Shown: one piece after another, positions 56,901 to 64,000 of the stretch
Layout: the number at the start of each line of letters is the position of its first letter
Numbering within the stretch: the first letter of the stretch is position 1
Source: Pelodera strongyloides
Lineage: Eukaryota; Nematoda; Chromadorea; Rhabditida; Rhabditidae
Direction of reading: 5' to 3'
Assembly: GCA_036852015.1 (NCBI GenBank)
Contig: JAANDG010000329.1
Span: forward strand, 62,001-126,000
Length of the DNA: 64,000 bases
Program-made: the position numbers and the translations under genes
The notes under the pieces: generated by a model
What the model was told of the DNA's origin: nothing
Databases searched by the model: none
What the model saw: the letters and a program-made list of their open reading frames with translations, nothing else

Positions 56901-58556
56901 ACGGTAACACTGGTGTTCATGTTACCTGAAGTTACGGGCTCTAGCTGAAGACCTACCACTATGTTTTCCAATCTTGGGATAGCCCTAACCCGAAGTAAGA
57001 TGCCCCTGAGTGGAGCTATCTCAATTAGTATTGATCACAGTCATTAAATCAGTACTGTAACTTCTTTGGGAAATTTGCATATGATACGCATATCGGCATA
57101 TCCACTGTATCCTATACAAATTTGGTGCCTGAAGCTTGCCGAATGGGCACCAAATTTGCATAGGATACATAGGAGATGCGTGTCATAAACAAATTTCCAC
57201 GTCTAGTTACACTTCGTACAACACGGCTTTAAATCGTACCAAAACTAAAGTTCTGTCCTAATTTCATATGCGTACGGTATAACGTTTCGTTTACAGATTG
57301 ACGGCCTCGCCCGACTAATTTTGAGTAACAATTTGCTCACAAAATTCGAAGTGACAAAGGGCTGCCTGCGCGCGCTCAAGAATTTGGATTTGAGCCATAA
57401 TAATTTTGTAAGTTATCTTTGTTTTTTTATGAATTATTGAAGTAAGCTACGAATAAAGGGATAAATATAAAAAACTTTTTGTACGAACATCCGCTTACGT
57501 TCTTATTGATTGTTCGATTTCTTCATTTATTGATTGATTGCCAGGTTACCGTACCCGGAAAGTTGTGGGACGCGCTGCCGAGTCTCAACACGTTCGACAT
57601 TTCCGACAATTCTCTCCAATGCGACTGCGGTCTGCAACCGTTTTTGGAAGCTAGCCAAGCCGATCCAAATCACTTTGTAAATCAGGTATCTTTAAAAACA
57701 CATAATTATCACAGAGACGGAGTTATATTTTGCTACAAATGTACTCTAATTGTAAGGAGAAGGCTTGGTCTGCCCGTGGTAGGAGTCGAACCGACGAGCC
57801 ACAGTGCCTGCGCTGTTCTTGGGATAGCGCTTAGGCACTGCGCCACATGCTGATCGCGAATGTTAAATAATGTACTGAGTAAATGAATATATATTTTTAA
57901 TTTTTCTTTCAGGAGCGTACTGTATGCGATGGCCCATCTCACTACAGTGGTGCTAAAGTCTACGACATAAAGGTATTTTTCCTAGACGATGCTGAAGAAA
58001 CCGTACCAAAAGAGCCAACTCCATATTTACCAAGCTTATTTTAAAAATGGTTTTATATATATCTATTTTCATAACATCAATTAGAAATGAATATTTTATT
58101 TTAGGATAATCTGTGTAAATCATCCAGTATTGTTGGCCAACTGATCCTGTTAACTGTAGTAGCTGGAGCTGCTATCTTTATATACAGGTGGGGGTTTTAT
58201 TTATTTATTTGCACATGTTTCGTTTTACGGCTATGCACTAGTGAGGTGTATTAGCTTCTGAGCTACTGCCTGTGCCTGTTTTACAGTGTTCATGGGTTCG
58301 ACCCCGCCTACGTGCAGATGGTTTTGCGAAAATTTAAATGTTAGCATTGTTTTCGCATATTATTAAAACTAAAATCACAATTGTGTGTTGATTTTTGTGT
58401 TTTGTGTTTGTTTGATAAGAAACTGTTTTTACTTTTTTTAGACATTTCCGCCACAGGATACCCGTGCCACCCATTTTCCAATTTGGATATCAAAATTTGA
58501 ATACGGAAAATCAAAATTTCCAGGAGAATGAGAATGTGCGCCCGGAGTTTGTGTAA
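54000..58556 (+). CDS. Single-pass leucine-rich-repeat membrane protein, 373 aa, complete
   Basis: Predicted type I cell-surface protein, probably for binding or adhesion; the ligand is unknown. Exons: 54000-54062, 54836-54967, 55339-55431, 55638-55710, 55967-56087, 56748-56877, 57297-57407, 57545-57685, 57913-57972, 58105-58187, 58442-58556. All junctions keep phase and total 1122 bp. Seen: signal peptide (1-19), LRR N-cap CPRECHC (39-45), about six LRRs with repeats such as LEYLYLSDNRI and LKNLDLSHNNF, C-cap with Cys 267, 269, 293 and 312, a transmembrane segment (about 314-335) and a 37-residue Asn/Gln-rich tail ending PEFV. There is no Ig, FnIII, TIR or kinase domain. Start chosen because ATG opens directly on a signal peptide and TTTTAG at 53936-53941 can serve as a leader or trans-splice acceptor. 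The 55967 acceptor was preferred over 55938 because only it keeps phase. Introns hold hairpin MITEs and tRNA-like sequences. Confidence 0.88.
54569..54770. repeat. Tandem duplication of about 100 bp in the first LRR-gene intron
   Basis: TTTTTCATGAGCCTG with GTCAAACTTT and GCAGYAYATGGATTTTTTGTG occurs twice. Each copy has acceptor-like TTTTGCAG signals and a short open frame that could trap a gene finder. Confidence 0.85.
55068..55238 (+). repeat. tRNA-like SINE, LRR-gene intron
   Basis: AGTAGCTCGTTCGATTTAAAA then GGTTCGAATCCCCACTTC, then GGCTTCGTTGCGGACGTTG and ACAAACAAACCTTTCTCTTT. Diverged but the same order as at 24505. Confidence 0.6.
56212..56404. repeat. Family A MITE copy 13, in an LRR-gene intron
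   Basis: TTTAAAGCGAAATACCGGCC to GGCCGGTATTCGCTTTAA, fused at its right TTAA to a family B hairpin. Confidence 0.9.
56402..56571. repeat. Family B hairpin MITE, complete, in an LRR-gene intron
   Basis: Same palindrome as at 5828, in the intron 56088-56747. Its left TTAA is shared with the right end of the family A element at 56212, so the two are fused at a single TTAA. Confidence 0.92.
57061..57229. repeat. Diverged family B-like hairpin in an LRR-gene intron
   Basis: Arms with AAATTTGCATATGATACGCAT and ACCAAATTTGCATAGGATAC around the centre GCCTGAAGCTTGCCG; right end CGGCTTTAAA. Same plan as family B but a different centre and eroded left end. Confidence 0.65.
57765..57850 (-). repeat. 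tRNA-Leu/Ser-like sequence in an LRR-gene intron
   Basis: On the minus strand TGTGGCGCAGTGCCTAAGCG, loop CCCAAGA, variable arm and CGGTTCGACTCCTACCACGG. It lies in intron 57686-57912, in reverse to the gene. Confidence 0.6.
58245..58322 (+). repeat. tRNA-like sequence in an LRR-gene intron
   Basis: TATTAGCTTCTGAGCTACTG and ATGGGTTCGACCCCGCC keep A- and B-box likeness; the arms between are degenerate. Confidence 0.45.
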
Positions 58557-59314
58557 TTAAGCAATTATAATTTATTTAATTAGCATAGTAGACGGTATAC
58601 GGTAACCCTAGTCAATCAATGCGTTTTTTTTGAAAAATTGTAAAACATGCGTTCTATTATGAACATTGGTTTCAAATTTGAAAACCCGCCTAAATTTCAC
58701 AGCTTTTATTTAGCTTCAAATGTATTTTTTAGCTTCGAAGCAGACGCCAAAGTTAATATATCTCTTCTTATAGTTTTTCTATACAATGAGTTTCAAAGAC
58801 TTTTTTTCGCAATTTATATTTCTCGTGTCAAGAACGTTCTTTCAAAACTTACGCGCAATGATTATATACAGCTTGAATATTTTTTCCTTATGCCCTTATG
58901 CCGAAGCTGTGTAACTTTATTTAACTTATTTCAATGTCCATAATCATAATGATTCATGCTTATTGTTAGGTTAGACGTTTAGGGTAACGTTTCAAATTAT
59001 TTTTCTGCTTGACTGTCTAGTTTGCATGATATATTATACTAATTAGTAAATTCAAACAGTATAAGAGCTCATAATAATTGCGGAACATTTTCGCAGCACA
59101 GGTGCTAAAGGTGGCCTTATTTTCTGTCGCGTTTTTATCGCGTACGTGTGTTATTTTACTTGAAGTGCATTTATGATTTATATGTGCCTTATTTATAAAG
59201 AGTTTTTGTTCGTTTGATTATCTTTATAATCCGAAGGGATAACAAACACAATTGTTGAAAGTATATAAGCGACCACAAAAATAAGCTAAACGAAACAAAG
59301 TCATACAATTTAGG

Positions 59315-59320
59315 TTTATT
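59315..59320 (-). terminator. Polyadenylation signal AATAAA of the cysteine-rich gene
   Basis: A perfect AATAAA on the minus strand just after the TAA stop of the cysteine-rich gene. The very short 3' end is normal in compact invertebrate genes. Confidence 0.55.
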
Positions 59321-59331
59321 CCAAGAATTAC

Positions 59332-59911
59332 TTAAAAGTACTGAACAAATGGTATTTGTGATTTGAGTGTTCTTTGGTGTCCTTCTACCGTAGTACTTCC
59401 TCTGCACATCTGACCGTTTGTCGTCTGCACGCACTGCTCTCCGCTTAGGCAGTCCTCGTCTAGTTCGCACCTTCTCTTACCGTACCACGAGCGACGCGGA
59501 CGAGTTCCTGGGTGAGATTTTATGCTTCATCTCGTTAGTATCTTCCCTCGGGGAAGAAATGTCCCCAAGCAATGCATTTGAATGGAAACCCCAGAGCCCC
59601 AGACTACTACGTCTAGATAAATTTATTTTCGAAACGGGTATTTTTTTTCCGGAATAATTGGGGTTGGTTTTCCTTTCTTATAAAATAGACTGAGCTTTGG
59701 GAAGACAAGTAGGAAACATCTTTGCGATTATACTTACTTTTAACAATGGATATGTTTATCAACATAAATACAGTACCTTGAGCAACGTTGAGCAGAAAAC
59801 GCTGTCTGCATATCGGGCCTCTCACTGTATGCACGCACTCTTCGTTCACTTCACAATCCCTCTCGGTTTCGCAGTGATGAATACCGTAATCAAAGCGACG
59901 GAGGCGAAGAA
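59332..59911 (-). CDS. Cysteine-rich protein with two C-x5-C-x5-C-x8-C motifs (5' end missing)
   Basis: Two exons, 59911-59777 and 59507-59332, join in phase 1 (CAAG to GA) and end at TAA. Each carries one motif of identical spacing: CETERDCEVNEEC ending in PIC, and CELDEDCLSGEQC ending in QMC. DC and a GE/NE-x-C-V context resemble small disulfide modules of secreted animal proteins (EB or WAP-like), but I cannot name the family. A basic stretch (RPRRSWYGKRR) links the two and could be a proprotein cleavage site. The first exon with the start and any signal peptide was not found; the acceptor at 59912 is weak. AATAAA on the minus strand at 59320-59315 lies only 12 bases past the stop, supporting this as the true 3' end. 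Confidence 0.68.
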
Positions 59912-60539
59912 CTTAATAAGATATCTTAGTCACTCCAAAATGAAATTTATTTCGTAATTTAATCTTAAGCTAGGATATGTAAGCACACTAAGATAAGCAC
60001 ACGCTTCTCTTAATGAAAATAATGAAAAGAAAGCTGTGCTTTAGAAATCACGAAAAAAAGAAGAAGAAGCCAGCCGATCAGCGCATGCAGTAAATTGTAA
60101 ACTCATGTAAACTCATGACAAAATTCCATGTAATTTCGTGAAATTAATTTCGCGAAGGCGACTCACAATTACTTACTTGTAACCCATTGTTTTGTTTAAG
60201 AGATATTACAATAAGCAATAAATTAAAAAGAACTGGGTTACCTGATTCCAATGGGAAAACATTTTCAGCCCGTGCGATACTAAGGAAAACCATCTGGAAT
60301 TGATAATTATTTTTCCAAAAAATGTTGGAAATCTAAAATGCGTGATTATGATAGATTTTCGGCGGTAGAGAGATTCTCACATGAGCGTGGGGGGTCTTAT
60401 GTAAAATTTACTTAAAATAAGCCAATTTTTACAAGAGAAGGATTAAAAATAATATGAAAAGACTTACCGATATAATTAAACAAACAATTGTGACAACCCA
60501 ACTATGCATGTTTTTTTTATTCCTGAAAGGGATAATTTA

Positions 60540-60717
60540 TTTAAAGCGGAAGAACGGCCGATTTTTGAAACGCATAGTGGACAGCTGAATTCTTACGTCT
60601 TAATGATGATTTGCTCGAATTTAGCTCGATTTTTTCTAATTTATGTTCAGTTGCATATAGCTGCATACGCTGGTGTATTCGATGTGTTTCAAAAAAAACG
60701 GCCGGTGTTTTGCTTGA
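60540..60717. repeat. Family A MITE copy 14
   Basis: TTTAAAGCGGAAGAACGGCC to CGGCCGGTGTTTTGCTTGAA. Confidence 0.85.
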
Positions 60718-61136
60718 AAAAAAAACCAGTGCAAGCCATTGAAGGGTTTCCTAATAACGCAGTAAACAGTTGCGTACCTTTTATAGCAAAATCTACGACT
60801 TATTGTTAGCCAACATTGTACTGAACAAAACAAACGTAACTATTTCCACACTCCATTATGATTATAAACAAAACTTGTGAAATAGGCTATATTTGACAAT
60901 AATTGTTTTTTAAACCACTCAAATTATACTTTACTTATACTTGTAGTGTAATAAGCAGATACGATAAAACGATTTAGAGGGTAAGCTGATTTTCCTCAAA
61001 ACTAAGCCGCTGTGAATCTCGGAATAGAAAATGTGTGTGAGAATCAAGGCTACATCTATTAAATTAAAATCTAGGTTAAGTAGATTTTCATAAGTATTTT
61101 AGTAGATGCGTGAGAACTAGGAAGAAATTTGATATC

Positions 61137-61140
<4 letters not shown>

Positions 61141-61182
<42 letters not shown>
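61141..61182. repeat. (AT)n tract
   Basis: About 20 AT units. Confidence 0.95.
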
Positions 61183-61183
<1 letters not shown>

Positions 61184-61986
61184 CTTGCCAATGGAAAAAA
61201 ATCAACTCCAAACCAAACACCTCACAGTAAAATAACATTCTTCAGAAAAAATATAAGTAGACATTCATTAGGGATCTTTCGAAGCAAATTCACTACCGAG
61301 AAGATTAGAAATTTTCCCCAGGGAGTTTATGTTTATGTGAAACCAGTGAAGGGTTAGAATAAGGTCAATTAATTGCTTTTGGATTAATTGTTTTCAACTA
61401 CAACCGATGACTTCGAAAACAATAGATAAGACTTAAAAAGGTAAAACGTCTATGTCGCATTCAACTTGTTGTCCTCTTTTGCTCTTCTACATACAATTTG
61501 AAAATTTGTGTGATCAGCTGTTTTTTTTGCACCACTTGGCTTATAGTGAAGACCATCGATGAGGCAAACCAACTTTATGATAACTTGTAAGCAGTCACAT
61601 ACTTGCCGCAAAAGAATTATTTAAAAAAAATTCGGTAAATAATTTCTCAATTTCAATATTGGTTGAATAAATTGGTTCAATACGTTGGGCTCTTTTATGG
61701 ACAAAACAAATGTATCAAGTAAAAAATATGACGCATTTTATGTAGTGGCCGCACCGTTTTAATGCTCAAGACCTAGAACACTCAAAGCTATAAATGGGGG
61801 GTAGTTGCGTTGGGTGTAATTGAATGGTGCTCTGAAGAGGTGTTAAACCCCCACACTCATCCGATTTAGATTGCAAAGCTTTTTGTTGATGGTAAGTTTG
61901 TAAGACTATAAATAGAACGAAAAAACATTTTCTACTTTCAATTAAACGTAAAGGATTTATTTCAAAGATCGAACGGACACTATTCT

Positions 61987-62153
61987 CTACACAAAAAATT
62001 CACCCATCACTGAATCGGTGAAATCGCAATACGTATGGCATTTGCCTTGGTCAACATTCACCAAAATGTGTCTCTCTTGCGTTTTTCCTAAATTTACAAA
62101 ACGGAAATTGCACGATTCTTTACCGGAGATGGGAGCGTTCCTTGGATTTTTTC
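61987..62153 (-). CDS. Terminal exon of an unrecognised minus-strand gene
   Basis: Begins after TACATAG, is open for 54 codons plus TAG, and has AATAAA (minus strand, 61961-61956) 26 bases past the stop. Readable parts are ESCNFRFVNLGKTQERHILV and QGKCHTYCDFTDSVMGEFFV. Needs a preceding exon ending in phase 1. It may be the 3' end of the same transcription unit as the exon at 63260-63385, but the exons between were not resolved. Cysteine content could suit a secreted protein. No family recognised. Confidence 0.45.
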
Positions 62154-62845
62154 CTATGTAGTGAACGACAACAAACAAAACCGAAAACGAAACATAGGTA
62201 AAAATATACTTACGTTGAGTAATACTTATACAAATGATAGAAGAGTAGGTAGAAGAAAAAAATTTTTTTTTTTCAAAATAATATTTGCCTTAAAACATTC
62301 ACGCGGCTTTCTCATCGTTGTATTCGCTGTGTCAGGAAATCCTAGCATGTTGGTTTTTTATGTGTAAGCATCACATTCCCTAACCATTAATCGGTAGATT
62401 ATGTCGTCTCTAAGCTCAGCATAAGCACCAATAATTTCACGAATATTGTAAATTTAGCTATTTAGCTACCAATCCTTTGCCTATTATTTATTTAATTTTA
62501 TATGTTGCAAAAATGAAGTAAACCAAGCTTCAAATATTCCTACAATAAAACGTGTGAAAGTGTTTCCCTCTACAAAAATATAGGGAGAGCACAGATTCAT
62601 GCTGCTGGAAGAGAGTTACCCGGCTACCAATTTTATTACAGTTGGATTGTGACATATATGACCAAGTGATTTGGCAGTCATTTTAATGTGTGTGTGTTTT
62701 TTTTTACTTTTAATGCATTTCATCAGACTTCCTTCAAACAGAGTACTGCGATAAATAAAAAAATTGCGCACAACAATTTATTTACTATAAAGTTTTTTTT
62801 GGTTACATTTCGTTTATTCCGAAGGGAGCCTGAAATCGTTCACGA

Positions 62846-63049
62846 TTATTTTTGTGACTTGCGAGTGCACGTTGGATATACATACCAGCGTTTCATAATG
62901 TGTTCACGACGTTCGGTTACGCCGCGCTGCCGTATATTTTCTATCCGCCCAAGGCTACTCATAGCATAAGTCATGAGATACAATGAACGAAGAAACCTAG
63001 CGGAAACACTACCTTCATTCTTTATTCTTGAGCGGGTGTCGTCTTCCAT
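62846..63049 (-). CDS. Candidate small open reading or exon, 67 codons
   Basis: Minus-strand ATG reading MEDDTRSRIKNEGSVSARFL with a basic C-terminal part (IMKRWYVYPTCTRKSQK). It sits between two better exons on the same strand, but its acceptor does not match the phase of the exon at 63260, so it may be a separate fragment or chance. Confidence 0.2.
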   Translation of the reverse strand: MEDDTRSRIKNEGSVSARFLRSLYLMTYAMSSLGRIENIRQRGVTERREHIMKRWYVYPTCTRKSQK

Positions 63050-63259
63050 TTCTTAAAAATATGTAAGTAGAAAGAGCACACACATATACTGATGCTTAAA
63101 GGGACATCGCGCGAGAAAAACGTTTTCCTCAATTTGTTTACACAGGATGTCCGGAATTTCCGAAAACCCGCATTTCCTTACCGCAAATTACGGGCGGTAC
63201 CTTAGTCGGGAACGGCAAAATACTTTTCATCTTGAAAAAAGTTCGCGTAAACTCCTTAC

Positions 63260-63385
63260 CTCTAAAGCGTCGTCTTCACTCAGTAACTCGTAGTAAGCAT
63301 CTCTATTAAACTCGATGCCGTAAGGAAAATATTCGATGCAATATAAGCGGAATGTCTCTCCATTCAACGTCATGTTTACATAATT
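63260..63385 (-). CDS. Internal exon of an unrecognised minus-strand gene
   Basis: A 42-codon phase 0-0 exon between TTCTGAATT-side acceptor (TTTTCAG on the minus strand) and donor GTAAGG. It reads MTLNGETFRLYCIEYFPYGI and then FNRDAYYELLSEDDALE. Coding composition is clear; the family is not. The upstream part of the gene would lie to the right, across the repeat at 63480-63842 and perhaps outside the window. Confidence 0.5.
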
Positions 63386-63489
63386 CTGAAAACACAACAC
63401 TTCTATAGAGATGTTCGGGCCTGTGACAATAAATAAAGTCCTCGAATTCCTTTAAAAAAAAAGTAGGGAACGCTTTTTATACATGGGCC

Positions 63490-63842
63490 TGTGCCTTCTC
63501 TGTTAATCTCCGACCCAATGTATGGCTTTCAAATATGACTGAAATTTGCAGTGCCGACCCTTTAAGTACAAATAGTGTAGCAGTACAGTAGGAAGCAGCA
63601 GTAACGCAACCCAGGTCCGACCCAACTGGCGCGCTTGCAGCTGCTAAAATCTGCACTTTCTGGATTAATATTTTCCTCCCGCTACGACAAATTACGGTCG
63701 CCGACCCAACTCCGACTCCAAACAGTGGTTTTGCTGATCCAACTCCCACGCCTTTTTCAAATGTTTCGACCCGGGGCGGAAACTAGGACCGCCCAGAGTC
63801 GGACTTCGCTTTAGTTGGGTCGGCACTTTGGGTCGGAGAGGA
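63490..63842. repeat. CTCCGACCCAA element, uninterrupted, opposite orientation
   Basis: Starts CTCCGACCCAATG and ends TTTGGGTCGGAG. The inside matches the flanks of the 22201 copy in reverse (TTTCGACCCGGGGCGGAAAC, CGCCCAGAGTCGGACTTCG). Confidence 0.82.
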
Positions 63843-63937
63843 ACATAGCTTACTTGTCCAATTAAATCCCACAGTAAAAATGATGCGATATTATTTTTTT
63901 TTCGCTAAAATCATTTGAGAACAAATACTTTGCAGAC

Positions 63938-64000
63938 TTAAAGCGAAATGCTAGCTCCTGTGGAAAATTAGCAAATTATAAGCAAATCATATGTATCCTA
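63938..64000. repeat. Family B hairpin MITE, left part (cut by window edge)
   Basis: Starts TTAA AGCGAAATGCTAGCTCC and continues into the first arm up to the end of the window. Confidence 0.85.

Larger units (their letters stand above)
59912..61986. other. No supported gene
   Basis: One family A element and the (AT)n tract. The first exon of the cysteine-rich gene may be in its left part. Confidence 0.4.

Overview
This is eukaryotic, intron-bearing, AT-rich DNA from an invertebrate animal. Exons are short (50-230 bp). They start after T-rich acceptors of the TTTCAG or TTTTAG kind and end at GTAAGT/GTGAGT-type donors. Together with short 3' ends and swarms of palindromic TTAA-flanked repeats, this recalls nematodes. 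That placement is an inference, because no rRNA, mitochondrial gene or species-specific gene is present to fix it.

Layout. The left half (1-33 kb) is gene-poor and made mostly of transposable-element debris: hairpin MITEs, tRNA-like SINE heads, reiterated-word arrays, a 60-bp tandem array, and relics of a transposase (piggyBac-like, 19.6-21.1 kb) and of a retroelement Gag (25.2-25.4 kb). Two clusters of coding exons on the minus strand (11.0-11.6 kb and 14.0-14.9 kb) splice in phase but belong to no family I recognise. The right half holds the best genes: a minus-strand 10-exon gene at 33.9-38.6 kb with duplicated exons and a possible helix-turn-helix or homeodomain-like N-terminus; a plus-strand DHHC palmitoyltransferase of the ZDHHC1/11 type at 46.8-52.1 kb; a complete 11-exon plus-strand gene for a signal peptide - LRR - transmembrane protein at 54.0-58.6 kb; a minus-strand gene with two identically spaced four-cysteine motifs at 59.3-59.9 kb; and further minus-strand exons at 62-63.4 kb. 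I see no operon or shared pathway. The two membrane-protein genes are plus-strand neighbours only.

Repeats. At least five hairpin families share one boundary rule: TTAA, then AG... at the left end and ...CT then TTAA at the right. They look like non-autonomous TTAA-targeting (piggyBac-type) elements, and a decayed piggyBac-like transposase lies in the same window. They sit in many introns and in two cases abut or nest. A second unusual class is three loci where a tRNA-Leu-like sequence lies between two arrays of a locus-specific, partly palindromic word. Related word arrays without a tRNA occur at 6.4, 22-23, 35.6-36.4 and 63.5-63.8 kb. Coordinates of exons come from my own reading of splice signals and reading phase; no search or alignment program was run.
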